Positions 25,368-34,230 of a stretch of 64,000 nucleotides of DNA are shown one piece after another (the first letter of the stretch is position 1; each line of letters opens with the position of its first letter). A program made the position numbers and the translations under genes. The notes under the pieces are model-generated. The model had not been told where the DNA came from and searched no databases. It worked only from the letters and a program-made list of their open reading frames with translations. Origin of the DNA: Agromyces aurantiacus (GTDB taxonomy: Bacteria; Actinomycetota; Actinomycetes; Actinomycetales; Microbacteriaceae). The stretch covers positions 3,782,001 to 3,846,000 of the forward strand of contig NZ_JAFBBW010000001.1 in the NCBI RefSeq assembly GCF_016907355.1. Reading direction: 5' to 3'.

Positions 25368-25985
25368 ATGCACGCGGGGGGCACGCCGTCGTGGGTGATT
25401 CGCGAGAACGCGAGCACCGCGGTGCTGCTCGCCCTCTACCTGCGCGAGGTGCTCGGCATCGCGTCGCCCACCGAACTCCCGCGACTGCGGGATGTGGGGC
25501 GCGTCGGCCCCGATGGCCCGCGCGACGTCGACGCGCACGACGCGCTCGAGAAGCAGTGGCGCGAGTGGTGGGCCATGACGGTCGAGCCCGAGACGCACCC
25601 GTCCTCCGTTCCGCTCGAGCTCGTCGACGAGTACGGCACCGCGGTCGCGCTGCCGGTCTCGGGTGCCGAGGCGCTCGCCGCCGCCATCCGGCCGCACGCC
25701 GAGGCGGCACTGGCCTGGGCCGAGTGGGCGCACGAGCGGTACCGCAGCGCGTCCGCCGCGAGGTCGGGCGACAGCTACCGCGCGTACGCGGGCAGCATCG
25801 CCGAGCACGAGCGCGAGGTCGGGCGGCGGGCGCACTCGTTCGAACTCAACGTCGAGGTGCTGCCGCTCGCCGCGTCGGGCGTCTGGTGGATCGGCGCGAA
25901 GACGGTCGCGGTGACCGACTCGCTGCGGGCGGATGCCGCGGCCTTCGACGATGCGATCCATCCGATCATCGCCGAGCTCGCCTGA
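25368..25985 (+). CDS. Hypothetical cytoplasmic protein
   Basis: 205-residue soluble protein without signal peptide or membrane helix, not recognised. Visible features: an N-terminal helix ENASTAVLLALYLREVLGIA, a Trp-rich stretch KQWREWWAMTVEP at about residue 62, and a helical C-terminal half with SIAEHEREVGRRAHSFELNV and a hydrophobic VLPLAASGVWWIG strand. The ATG at 25368 has TAGAAT exactly six bases upstream (25356-25361), the leaderless arrangement. It is divergent from purM; the two -10 boxes are about 45 bp apart. Confidence 0.75.
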   Translation: MHAGGTPSWVIRENASTAVLLALYLREVLGIASPTELPRLRDVGRVGPDGPRDVDAHDALEKQWREWWAMTVEPETHPSSVPLELVDEYGTAVALPVSGAEALAAAIRPHAEAALAWAEWAHERYRSASAARSGDSYRAYAGSIAEHEREVGRRAHSFELNVEVLPLAASGVWWIGAKTVAVTDSLRADAAAFDDAIHPIIAELA

Positions 25986-26008
25986 GGGCGCGTGGCAGAC
26001 TCGACCGC

Positions 26009-26443
26009 ATGAGCATCTGGTTCGGCGAGCCCTCCCTCGAGTGGGCGAACTCCCGCAGCGAGCACGCGATGATCCGCACCCTCGGCATCGAGATGACCGA
26101 GCTGACGGATGACTCGCTGAAGGGCCGGATGCCCGTCGACCACCGCACCCGCCAGCCCGCCGGGGTGCTCCACGGCGGTGCCTCGGTCGCGCTCGCCGAG
26201 ACGCTCGCGAGCTGGGGCGCCTCGTTCACGGTCGACCCCGAGCAGTTCTACTGCGTGGGCATGGAGATCAACGCGAACCACGTGCGTCCGATCGCGGACG
26301 GATGGGTCTACGGCGAGGCGCGCCCGATCACGCGAGGCCGCACGACGCAGGTGTGGGACATCCGCATCACCGACGAACAGGGCCGCCTCGTGTGCGTCTC
26401 GCGCTGCACGATGGCCGTGCTCGCGACGCCCTCGCAGTACTGA
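26009..26443 (+). CDS. PaaI/MenI-type hotdog acyl-CoA thioesterase
   Basis: 144-residue hotdog-fold thioesterase hydrolysing acyl- or aroyl-CoA. The family motif RQPAGVLHGGASVALAETLA (HGG with downstream catalytic Glu) lies near residues 49-68; GMEINANHVRPIADGWVYGE and TTQVWDIRITDEQGRLVCVS are the central helix-strand elements. It is close to 1,4-dihydroxy-2-naphthoyl-CoA thioesterases of menaquinone synthesis, but no men genes are nearby, so the substrate is open. CAGACT seven bases before the ATG and lack of RBS hint at a short or absent leader. Confidence 0.88.
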   Translation: MSIWFGEPSLEWANSRSEHAMIRTLGIEMTELTDDSLKGRMPVDHRTRQPAGVLHGGASVALAETLASWGASFTVDPEQFYCVGMEINANHVRPIADGWVYGEARPITRGRTTQVWDIRITDEQGRLVCVSRCTMAVLATPSQY

Positions 26444-26457
26444 CCGCGTCCCCCGCC

Positions 26458-26904
26458 TCAGGCGGGCGAGGCCCAGTCGGACGGCACGACGAAGCACCAC
26501 TCGGCGAGCACCGTGAACGCCGCCGCCTGCAGCCGCCCCTGGTCGAGGCGGCGCCCGGGATCGAGGTCGACCACGATCACGCGATGCTCCGCGAGGTGGC
26601 CGTAGCGGCGCGGGTCGACCGCGAACCGGGGATTGCGCGCGCCGTACTCGGAGAACGCCGCTTCGACCTCATCGCGATGGTGCTCGAGGAGCTCGGCGGG
26701 CGAGAGTGCGGCCTCGACGCGTGGCGACATGCGCGCGGCGCCGATGCGGGAGCGCTCCACGCGTTCGGCGGGGGTCGTCGCGTGCTCCCCGGCCCGGCGA
26801 CGCAGCTCGTGCCTGGTGCTCGCCAGGGCCAGCCGCTGGGCGGACTCGTCGAGCCCCTCGTCGAGCAGGCGCTCGCGCCACCCGGATCGCGAGCGGAATC
26901 GCAT
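26458..26904 (-). CDS. Hypothetical Arg-rich protein
   Basis: 148-residue soluble, strongly basic N-terminal region (MRFRSRSGWRERLLDEGLDE, then LASTRHELRRRAGEHATTP) followed by a segment ending EYGARNPRFAVDPRRYGHLA and VIVVDLDPGRRLDQGRLQAA. I recognise no family. The frame, convergence with the thioesterase gene (14-bp gap) and typical codon bias make it likely real. The start could be further upstream, but 26904 is the first one before the divergent gene's promoter. Confidence 0.6.
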   Translation of the reverse strand: MRFRSRSGWRERLLDEGLDESAQRLALASTRHELRRRAGEHATTPAERVERSRIGAARMSPRVEAALSPAELLEHHRDEVEAAFSEYGARNPRFAVDPRRYGHLAEHRVIVVDLDPGRRLDQGRLQAAAFTVLAEWCFVVPSDWASPA

Positions 26905-26976
26905 GTCCGGCGATCGAACCGGTGCCGGTGGAGGAGGAGTCAGCCTCGGCCGGGAGCCGGCGGATATCGTGGACGC

Positions 26977-27708
26977 GTGAAGCCGTTCGTCCTCCTCGCC
27001 ACGCGGGCCGAGGACGTGCCCGCCGACGAGGAGTACGCGCTGTTCCTCCGCGGCACGGGCCTCGACGAGCGCGACCTCATCCGGATCCGGCTCGAGGCCG
27101 GACCCATGCCGGCGCTCGACCTCGACGCGCTGTCGGGCATCTTCGTCGGCGGCGGGCCGTTCAACGCCTCCGATCCACCCGAGCGGAAGTCGGCGGTGCA
27201 GCACCGGGTCGAGGCCGAGTTCGCGACCCTGCTCGACGAGGTGGTGGCGCGGGACTTCCCGTTCCTCGGCGCCTGCTACGGGGTCGGCACGGTCGGCGCC
27301 CACCAGGGCGCGGTGATCGACCGCACGTACGGCGAGCCCATCAGCGTCGTGCCCGTGACCCTGACCGACGACGGCGCGGCCGACCCGCTGCTCGCCGGGC
27401 TGCCGCGCACGTTCAACGCCTTCGTCGGCCACAAGGAGGCGATCAGCGGACTGCCGGGCTCGGCGACGCTCCTCGGCTCGTCACCCGGATGCCCCGTGCA
27501 GGCCTTCCGCGTCGGCTCGAACGTGTATGCCACGCAGTTCCATCCGGAGCTCGACCTCGAGGGCATCATCGTGCGCATCCACGCGTACGCGTCGCACGGC
27601 TACTTCGCGCCCGACGAGCTCGAGCTCACCCTCGCCGCGGTGCGCCGGGCCACGGTCTCGGAGCCGAGCCGGATGCTGCGCAGCTTCGTCGAGCTCCACG
27701 CGCGGTAG
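26977..27708 (+). CDS. Class I glutamine amidotransferase (GuaA-like)
   Basis: 243-residue stand-alone triad amidotransferase. The nucleophile elbow is FLGACYGVG with Cys100; the catalytic His-Glu pair is in ATQFHPELD (His189, Glu191). The oxyanion strand is GIFVGGGPFNASDP. Resembles GMP synthase-type glutaminase domains and YfeJ-like proteins acting as gamma-glutamyl hydrolases or glutamine:amine transferases. No synthase partner is adjacent. The GTG at 26977 has TATCGT exactly six bases upstream, so the mRNA is probably leaderless. Confidence 0.88.
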   Translation: MKPFVLLATRAEDVPADEEYALFLRGTGLDERDLIRIRLEAGPMPALDLDALSGIFVGGGPFNASDPPERKSAVQHRVEAEFATLLDEVVARDFPFLGACYGVGTVGAHQGAVIDRTYGEPISVVPVTLTDDGAADPLLAGLPRTFNAFVGHKEAISGLPGSATLLGSSPGCPVQAFRVGSNVYATQFHPELDLEGIIVRIHAYASHGYFAPDELELTLAAVRRATVSEPSRMLRSFVELHAR

Positions 27709-27735
27709 TCACCTGGCGCCGATCCGCACGGCGGG

Positions 27736-28530
27736 TCAGGCGATCGTCCCCACCGGCGCCCAGCCCAGCCGACGCTGCACCGCCGTGAGTCCCCGCGACG
27801 GAACCCCGGCATCGCCGACGCCGAAGATCTCGACCGCGAGCTCGACGAGGCCGCGAGCGCATGGCTCGACCGGGCTCGCGAGCAGCGCCTCGATCCGCGC
27901 CGCGACCGACGGATACGCCGAGTCGAATCGTCGCGTCGGGTCGAGCGAGTCGAGCCGGGCGCCGTGCTCGGGCGCCACGCGCGCAGCCACCGCCCGGGTG
28001 AGCGCCTCGACCGCGGCACCGCGCACGAGCGTGCTCGCGCTCAGTCGTTCGCCGCGCCGCGCACGGCCCACGCCGATGAGCGCCAGTGCGAGCACCAGTC
28101 CGAGGTCCCGGTCGGGGTCCGGCGGCACGGGAGCGGGTCTCGCCGCGAGCGTCGCCATCGTCTCGGCGACGCCGCCGCGATCGATGCGGACGTCGTACGC
28201 GTTCGCCGCCCACCCCTCGAGCTCGCCGAGGCTCGCGACGCCGTACTCCACGACGTGGCCGTCGTCGTAGACGACCTTCCCACCGCCGTGGTGCTCGCGC
28301 ACCTCGACGGCGATCCGCTCCGGGTCCGGGAGCCAGGTCGCGGCCGGCCGAAACTCGTCCTGGCGGCCGTCGCGCGCGATGAGCGCGAGATCGTGGTCGG
28401 ACCACTCGTCCACGCGATCGCGTTCGGCCGTCGATCCCATGCCCACGAGCCCGACGACCCCGTCGCGCTCGGCGACCGCCGACTCGGCCCGCGTGAGGAA
28501 GTCCTCGAACGCGGCGCGCTGGTCACTCAT
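27736..28530 (-). CDS. Nucleotidyltransferase-like protein at end of alpha-glucan operon
   Basis: 264 residues. The N-terminus has the nucleotidyltransferase-fold pattern GLVGMGSTAERDRVDEWSDH-DL: a Gly-Ser loop then Asp-x-Asp metal ligands near residues 30-48, as in aminoglycoside adenylyltransferases and minimal NTases. The C-terminal half is helical (LVLALALIGVGRARRGERLS), possibly a substrate or dimer region. Its start overlaps the GH31 stop by four bases, so it is the last gene of the operon. A sugar- or ligand-modifying role is possible but unproved. Confidence 0.65.
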   Translation of the reverse strand: MSDQRAAFEDFLTRAESAVAERDGVVGLVGMGSTAERDRVDEWSDHDLALIARDGRQDEFRPAATWLPDPERIAVEVREHHGGGKVVYDDGHVVEYGVASLGELEGWAANAYDVRIDRGGVAETMATLAARPAPVPPDPDRDLGLVLALALIGVGRARRGERLSASTLVRGAAVEALTRAVAARVAPEHGARLDSLDPTRRFDSAYPSVAARIEALLASPVEPCARGLVELAVEIFGVGDAGVPSRGLTAVQRRLGWAPVGTIA

Positions 28531-30776
28531 GCTCGCGCCTCGAACACGCCGCGGAGGGTCGGCCAGGCGGCGGCGCGCACGAAGACCGGGATGCGGTCGA
28601 TCGGCACGTCGGCGCGCACGATCGCGTCGCCCGCGACCGGCTCGCCCGTCCACGCGTCGGCCCACTCGCCCGGCGGGAGCGCCGTCTCGTGCTCGGTCTC
28701 GCCCTCGGTCACGACCGGGGAGACGAAGAGGTCCCGACCCAGGAACCACTGCAGCGGGTGAGTCCACGCGGTCTCGAGCGACGGGTGGTCGAAGTACACC
28801 GGCCGCATGAGCGGCGCCGACGTGCGGACGCTCTCCGCGGCCTCGGCCGCGAGGTACGGCACGAGCCGCTCGCGCAGGTGCGCGAACGCCCGGAACACCG
28901 GGAGCACGCGGTCGTCGCCGGTCTGCTCGGCGAGGTTCCACGGCGTGCGGTCGCGCGACGGCCTCCGGTGGTGGTTGAACTCCGAGTGGTACTGCATGAT
29001 CGGCACGAACGTCGACGCGGCCGTCGCGCGCAGGTACAGCTCGGCGCTCGGCAGGTCGCCCGAGAACCCCGCGAGGTCCCAGCCCCAGTAGAGGATGCCG
29101 CTCGCCGCCGCCGAGAGCCCGGCGAACATCGACCAGCGGAACGCGTCCCACGTCGAGTTCTCGTCGCCGGCCCAGAAGGCGCCATGCGCCTGCGATCCGG
29201 TGAAGCCGGCCCGGCTGAAGGTCACGGGCGCCTTGCCCGCCGAACGCAGCAGGTCGCCGTACGCCTTCGCGTACGCCACGGGGAAGCGGTTGTTGCCCTC
29301 GCCACCCCGCGTGCCGTCGAGGTACGCGAGCTCGCGACCCCAGGCGTGCTCGCCGCCGTCGGTCTTGAACCCGTCGATGCCGACCTCCTCGACGAGGTAG
29401 CGGCGCTTCTCGGTCCACCAGCGGGCCGCGCGCTCGTCGGTGAGGTCGGGCATCGTCGAGAGCGGGAACCACCAGCCGCGGTTGCGGTACGGACGCAGCC
29501 CGCCGCGCGCGTCGGGCTCGCGGATCAGCACACCCTCGCGTGCCGCGGCGAGCGCGTCGGCGCGCGCCTGACCGGTCGGGTGCGGACGCGCCTTCAGCAG
29601 CGGGATCTGCCAGAGGTGCACACGGATGTCGCGATCGTGCAGCTCGTCGACCATGCCCTTCGGGTCGGGCCACGCGCCATCCGCCGGGAAGTCGAAGTCG
29701 GCGAGCCGATGCGGCGCGCCGTCCTCGCTCACCTCGTAGCGCGCGTCGCGGAACGCGGTGAACGTGCGCTCGTCGCTCCACGCCTCGATCACGACCGAGC
29801 CGACGGGCACGTCGTGGTCGCGGTGCAGGTCCATCTGCCGCATGACCTCGGCCTGCGTGTTCCACTCGTTGCCGCTCGCCCAGAGCCGGAACACCCAGTC
29901 CGGCAGCTCCTCGGGGCGGCCGACCTCGGCGAGGAACGCGTCGAGCACCGCGGTCGGCGTGCCGTCGTAGCACGCGACCGTCACCGCGGGCTCGCCGGCC
30001 GCGGCATCCGTCTCGACCTCGACCACGATGCGGTCGGGCGAGCTCGCACCGACGTCGAACCACACGCGGCGCGACGTGCGCACGTGGAAGCCCCAGCCCT
30101 CGCCGCCCACGACGTGCGCGAACGGCATGGGCAGGTACGTCTTGCGTTCGGCGCCCTGGGACTTGTACTGCTCGAAGACGACCGAGTCGAGCTCGGTGCC
30201 GCGGTGGTCGAGCCGGTCGAAGCGCTCGCCGAACCCCGTGACGTGCTCGCCCGCGACGAGCGGGAGCGCGAAGCGCACGCGGCGCACGCGCGTGCCGTCG
30301 GTCAGCACCTGCACGCTGCCCGGGACGACCCGGCGCGCACCGTCGGTCGCGACCACGTCGTCGGATGCATCGGCCCATCCCGAGACGACCGCCTCGAATG
30401 CGCGCGTGCGCTGCAGGTCACCCCCGGCTGTGCGGCCCTCGAAGCGGTAGCGGATGGCGCTGCCCGCCTCCGGCGCCGGGACCTCCACGGCCCAGCCGCC
30501 CGCCCTCCGCGCGAGGCGCGCCTGCGCCGACGCGAGATGGCCGCCGTCGATGGTCTGCCCGCGCGAGGTGCTCGCGACCCGGGCGAGCGGATGCCGCTCC
30601 GTGCGGAGCGCGCCCGCGGCATCCGTGATCTCGACCTCGACCTGGACCGCCTCGACCTCGGGCGTCGCGCGGACGCCGAGCCGGAGCGGCTCGCCGGCGA
30701 CGGGGTCGAGCGGCCAGCGCTGCTCGGTGTCGACCGAGTACGGGTGCCCGGAACCGAGCGGGCGGTGGCGGATCAT
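28527..30776 (-). CDS. GH31 alpha-glucosidase/1,3-alpha-isomaltosidase-like
   Basis: 749-residue intracellular retaining glycosidase of family 31. N-terminal beta-sandwich (to about residue 260), then the (beta/alpha)8 barrel. The nucleophile is Asp473 in GFKTDGGEHAWG and the acid/base is Asp538 in AFWAGDENSTWDAF. Also visible are LWASGNEWNTQAEVMRQMDL and the insert-bearing SVVIEAWSDERTF. No signal peptide, so it acts on imported oligosaccharides. Overlaps both neighbours by four bases (ATGA), coupling it to GH15 and the NTase. From memory, a GH31 plus GH15 pair degrades cyclic nigerosyl-isomaltose sugars in Kribbella; alpha-1,6/1,3-glucan fragments are therefore the likely substrate (inference). 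Confidence 0.88.
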   Translation of the reverse strand: MIRHRPLGSGHPYSVDTEQRWPLDPVAGEPLRLGVRATPEVEAVQVEVEITDAAGALRTERHPLARVASTSRGQTIDGGHLASAQARLARRAGGWAVEVPAPEAGSAIRYRFEGRTAGGDLQRTRAFEAVVSGWADASDDVVATDGARRVVPGSVQVLTDGTRVRRVRFALPLVAGEHVTGFGERFDRLDHRGTELDSVVFEQYKSQGAERKTYLPMPFAHVVGGEGWGFHVRTSRRVWFDVGASSPDRIVVEVETDAAAGEPAVTVACYDGTPTAVLDAFLAEVGRPEELPDWVFRLWASGNEWNTQAEVMRQMDLHRDHDVPVGSVVIEAWSDERTFTAFRDARYEVSEDGAPHRLADFDFPADGAWPDPKGMVDELHDRDIRVHLWQIPLLKARPHPTGQARADALAAAREGVLIREPDARGGLRPYRNRGWWFPLSTMPDLTDERAARWWTEKRRYLVEEVGIDGFKTDGGEHAWGRELAYLDGTRGGEGNNRFPVAYAKAYGDLLRSAGKAPVTFSRAGFTGSQAHGAFWAGDENSTWDAFRWSMFAGLSAAASGILYWGWDLAGFSGDLPSAELYLRATAASTFVPIMQYHSEFNHHRRPSRDRTPWNLAEQTGDDRVLPVFRAFAHLRERLVPYLAAEAAESVRTSAPLMRPVYFDHPSLETAWTHPLQWFLGRDLFVSPVVTEGETEHETALPPGEWADAWTGEPVAGDAIVRADVPIDRIPVFVRAAAWPTLRGVFEARA

Positions 30777-31936
30777 CGGGCGGACTCCTCGGATGCGGCG
30801 CGGTCGGATGCAGTGCGGTCGGATGCGGTGCCGTCGAGTTCGACGGCGAGTCGGATGAACATGGCATGGCTCCAGAGCAGCGGGTCGGCCGACGGCCCCC
30901 AACGCTCGACCCACTCGTCGACGCGCGTCGGATCGAGCAGGTGACGCTCGACCTGCTCGGGCATCGAGCCGTCGGGCCCGGCGGTGGATGCGGCCCACTC
31001 GAGGAGCTCGAGCGCGCGTTCGCGTTCACCGGCGCGCGCGTGAGCGAGCCCCAGGAAGCAGGACAGCAACGGCCACTGGCCGCCGCCGAAGTAGGTGTCG
31101 CCGAGGTACCGGTGCACGCCGCCGTCGACCGCGAGGTCGCGCTCGATCGCGGCGATGGTCCCCCGGCCGAGCGGGGAGCCGGCCGGCACGACGTCCATGA
31201 GGCCGACGATCGCCGCGAGGCTCGCGTCCACCGCGGACGAGCCCACCCACTTGGCGAGGTGGCCATCGGTCGCGCCGCGCGCGAGCACGAACGCGACGAT
31301 CTCGTCGGCCGTCGCCGCGGCGAGCGCCGCGCGTTCGTCGTCGAGCACCCCGAGACCGGCGGCGGCGCGCAGGCCCCCGGCGAGGCATCCGAGGCTCGAG
31401 ACGTGCACGTGCTCGGCGTGCTCCTCCCACCAGTCGAAGCAGGGGCGGCTCCACGACGACGCGAGGTAGTCGACGCTGAGTGCGACGGCGCCGGCCCAGC
31501 GTGCGGGGTCGGTGCCGTGCCGGCGCACGTGCTCGCCGACCGCCCAGACCCACGTGCCGTAGCCGTCGAGCTGGAAGTCCCACCACTCGTCGTCTCCCGC
31601 GCGGCCGTCGAACGTGAAGCGCGTCGGCAGCATCGCCGAGTCGGGTACGGGCGCGCCCGCACGGGCTGCCGCGACGATCGCCTCGATGTCGGCGCGTCGC
31701 GCCTCGAGCACGCGCGCACACCAGTCGAAGAACCGCTCCGCCGAGTCGGCACGGCCGGCGCTCGACATCCCGTCGGCGATGAACGCGCCGTCGCGGAACC
31801 AGCTGTAGCCGGCGTACGCCGAGAACGTGGGGCTCGCGGGATAGGCGCCGCAGTCGTCCTGGAGCGAGGCGATGAGGTCGGCGCTCGAGGCCGCGAGCGC
31901 CGCGATCTCATGCCGGGCGGTGAGGGGAAGGGTCAT
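30773..31936 (-). CDS. GH15 isomaltose glucohydrolase/glucoamylase-like
   Basis: 387-residue inverting glucosidase of family 15, catalytic (alpha/alpha)6 barrel only, no signal peptide. The general acid is in WWEEHAEHVHVSSLG (Glu171/172), the general base is Glu327 in DGSMPEQ, and SAYAGYSWFRDGAFIADGMS is the usual subsite -1 segment. This short cytoplasmic form matches isomaltose glucohydrolases that release beta-glucose from alpha-1,6 disaccharides. Its stop overlaps the GH31 start by four bases. A Ser/Asp/Arg-rich tail near residues 370-387 looks like a degenerate repeat (TASDRTASDRAASEE). Confidence 0.88.
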   Translation of the reverse strand: MTLPLTARHEIAALAASSADLIASLQDDCGAYPASPTFSAYAGYSWFRDGAFIADGMSSAGRADSAERFFDWCARVLEARRADIEAIVAAARAGAPVPDSAMLPTRFTFDGRAGDDEWWDFQLDGYGTWVWAVGEHVRRHGTDPARWAGAVALSVDYLASSWSRPCFDWWEEHAEHVHVSSLGCLAGGLRAAAGLGVLDDERAALAAATADEIVAFVLARGATDGHLAKWVGSSAVDASLAAIVGLMDVVPAGSPLGRGTIAAIERDLAVDGGVHRYLGDTYFGGGQWPLLSCFLGLAHARAGERERALELLEWAASTAGPDGSMPEQVERHLLDPTRVDEWVERWGPSADPLLWSHAMFIRLAVELDGTASDRTASDRAASEESAR

Positions 31937-32015
31937 CGTGCTGCTGCCTTCGTGGTGGTGGGATGGGCCGGGGCCGGGCGCGTTCGTGCGCACGGCCCCG
32001 GCGGGTGGGGGCGGG

Positions 32016-33266
32016 TCAGCCGCCGATCGCGGCGTTGATGCGCTGCTCGGCGGAGTCGAGCGCCTCCTGCACGGTCTTGCGGCCGGACTGCGCCTCGACG
32101 AGCTCCTCGGTCATGATGTCCTGCATCTCCTGCTGGCCCTCGGCGACGACCGGCGGCAGCGCGACCTGGTCGAGCGAGTCGAACACGGCCTGGCGGTTCT
32201 CGGGGTTCCCGAGCGTGAGGTAGCTCTCGAGCGCGGCCTCGTCGGAGGTGGCGGGCAGCTCCCAGCCGGCGTCGAGGCGGGTCTGCACCATCACGTCGCT
32301 CGAGGTGAGGAACTCGGCGAACTTCGCGGCGGCCTCCTGGTGCTCCGAACCGGCCGAGACGCCGACCGCGTTCGAGAACAGCGCGCTCGCCTGCTGGGTG
32401 TTGCCCGGCTCGACCGCGATGTCCCAGCCGAACGGGACATCGGCGAAGGCGCCGAACATCCAGATGCCGGTGTGCAGCATCGCGAGCTTGCCATCGGTGA
32501 AGAGCTTCGTGTCGAAGTCGGGCGTGCCCTGGCCGTCCTCGATGGTCGGCATGACCGTGCCGCTCTTGCCGACGAGCCACTCGGCGGCCTCGACGCCCTC
32601 GGGCGTGTTGAACGCGACCTCGGTGCCGTCCTCGTTCAGGAAGGATCCGCCGTTCTGCGCGAGCACCTTGTAGAACTCGTAGAAGCTCACGGGCTGGTGG
32701 TCGCCCCACACGCCCGCGCCCTGGTCGGTGAGCTGCTCGGCCGCGGCCTGTTCGTCGGCCCAGGTCCAGTCGGCGGTCGGGGTGTCGACGCCCGCCGCCT
32801 CGAAGAGGTCGCGGTTGTAGAAGAGCACGACGGTCGAGAACGAGCTCGGCAGCGCGTACTGCGTGCCATCCGCCTGGTACGCCTCGAGGACGCTCTCGCG
32901 GTAGACCGACGGGTCGGCGACGTCGAGTTCGGCGAGCACGCCGTTCGCCTGGTACTGGGCGAAGTTGGCGTACTCGATGTCGAACACGTCGGAGACCGTG
33001 CCGGCGGCGAGGTCGGTCTGCAGCGCCGTGCCGTAGTCGGCGTAGGGCAGCGTCGTGACCTCGACCGTGATGTCGGGGTTCTCCTCCTCGAACGCGTCGA
33101 CGATCTTCTGGAGGTTCTCCTCGTTGCCGCCGTTCGAGATGAAGTTCGTGTAGGTGATGGTGACGGGGCCGTCGGCCTCGCCGGCCGAGTCGCCCGCGGC
33201 GCAGCCGGTCAGGGCGAGGGCGGTGGCGGCGACGATGCCGACGCCGGCCAGTGCGGTGGTCCTCAT
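32016..33266 (-). CDS. ABC sugar transporter, lipoprotein substrate-binding protein
   Basis: 416-residue solute-binding lipoprotein of the carbohydrate CUT1 family. Lipobox LTGC at residues 19-22; mature protein starts at Cys22. Typical motifs: ITYTNFISNGGNEENLQKIV, GTQYALPSSFSTVVLFYNRD and TDGKLAMLHTGIWMFGAF. It delivers an oligosaccharide to the two permeases encoded just upstream; the ATPase is not in the operon, so a shared MsiK-type ATPase is likely, as is usual in actinobacteria. Substrate presumed an alpha-glucan fragment from the adjacent GH31/GH15 genes. Confidence 0.93.
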   Translation of the reverse strand: MRTTALAGVGIVAATALALTGCAAGDSAGEADGPVTITYTNFISNGGNEENLQKIVDAFEEENPDITVEVTTLPYADYGTALQTDLAAGTVSDVFDIEYANFAQYQANGVLAELDVADPSVYRESVLEAYQADGTQYALPSSFSTVVLFYNRDLFEAAGVDTPTADWTWADEQAAAEQLTDQGAGVWGDHQPVSFYEFYKVLAQNGGSFLNEDGTEVAFNTPEGVEAAEWLVGKSGTVMPTIEDGQGTPDFDTKLFTDGKLAMLHTGIWMFGAFADVPFGWDIAVEPGNTQQASALFSNAVGVSAGSEHQEAAAKFAEFLTSSDVMVQTRLDAGWELPATSDEAALESYLTLGNPENRQAVFDSLDQVALPPVVAEGQQEMQDIMTEELVEAQSGRKTVQEALDSAEQRINAAIGG

Positions 33267-33345
33267 GGTGCGTATCTCCTTCGATAGGGGTGAGGCAGGG
33301 GTTGGTGAGGGGGTGTTCGGGACTCGGACCGGGCGGTCGCGGGCC

Positions 33346-34230
33346 TCACTTGAGGCCGGTGTTCGCGACCCCCTGGATGACGTACTTCTGGGCGAAGAGG
33401 TAGATGGCGAGCATCGGCAGGATGCTCACGACGGAGCCGGCCATGACGATGTCCCACTCGGTCGTGTACTGGCCCTGCAGGCCGGCGAGCGCGACCGGCA
33501 GCGTCTGCAGCTCGGGCGAACGCAGCACGACGAGGGGCCAGAGGAAGCTGTTCCAGCTGCCCATGAACGCGAACACCGAGAGGGTCGCGAGGGCCGGGCG
33601 GATGTTGGGCAGGATCACGGTCCAGAAGATCCGGAAGTGCCCCGCGCCGTCGAGCGCGGCCGCCTCGTCGAGCTCGAACGGCACCTGGTTCATGGCCTGC
33701 CGCAGCAGGAACACGCCGAACGCGGCCGCCAGTGTCGGCAGGAGCGCACCGAGGTAGGTGTCGACGAGCCCCCAGGCGCGCAGCTCGGCGAAGAGCGGCA
33801 CGACGAGCACCTGCAGCGGGATCATCATCGTCGCGAGGTAGACGCCGAAGACGACGGTGCGTCCGCGGAACGGCAGTCGGCTGAACGCGTACGCGGCGGT
33901 CGCGCTCGTGAACAGCTGCGCGAGCGTGGTGATCGTCGCGAGCAGCAGGCTGTTGCCGACGACCCGCGCGAAGGGCAGGTCGGCGAACAGCCGCTGGTAC
34001 GACTCGAGGCTCGGGTTCGCGGGCACGAGCGTGGGCGTCGAGCCGAGGCCGGTGCCGGGGCTCAGCGACGTGACGAGCGTCCAGTAGAACGGGAAGAACA
34101 TCGCGAGCGCGCCGATCACCATCACGACGTGCAGCAGCACGCTCCTGGCCATCGCGCTTCGCGCCGCGGCGGTGCGGTGACGGATGCCGCGCGGCGGCGC
34201 CGTGGTCGGTGCGAGCATCGTCTCAGCCAT
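33346..34230 (-). CDS. ABC sugar permease, MalG/CUT1 type
   Basis: 294-residue inner-membrane permease with six helices. The EAA loop that docks the ATPase is LDEAAALDGAGHFRIFWTVI near residues 190-209. N-terminal cytoplasmic stretch of about 30 residues is Arg-rich. It starts eight bases inside the end of the MalF-type gene, so the two permeases are co-translated to form the heterodimeric channel. The binding-protein gene follows after 79 bp. Confidence 0.93.
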   Translation of the reverse strand: MAETMLAPTTAPPRGIRHRTAAARSAMARSVLLHVVMVIGALAMFFPFYWTLVTSLSPGTGLGSTPTLVPANPSLESYQRLFADLPFARVVGNSLLLATITTLAQLFTSATAAYAFSRLPFRGRTVVFGVYLATMMIPLQVLVVPLFAELRAWGLVDTYLGALLPTLAAAFGVFLLRQAMNQVPFELDEAAALDGAGHFRIFWTVILPNIRPALATLSVFAFMGSWNSFLWPLVVLRSPELQTLPVALAGLQGQYTTEWDIVMAGSVVSILPMLAIYLFAQKYVIQGVANTGLK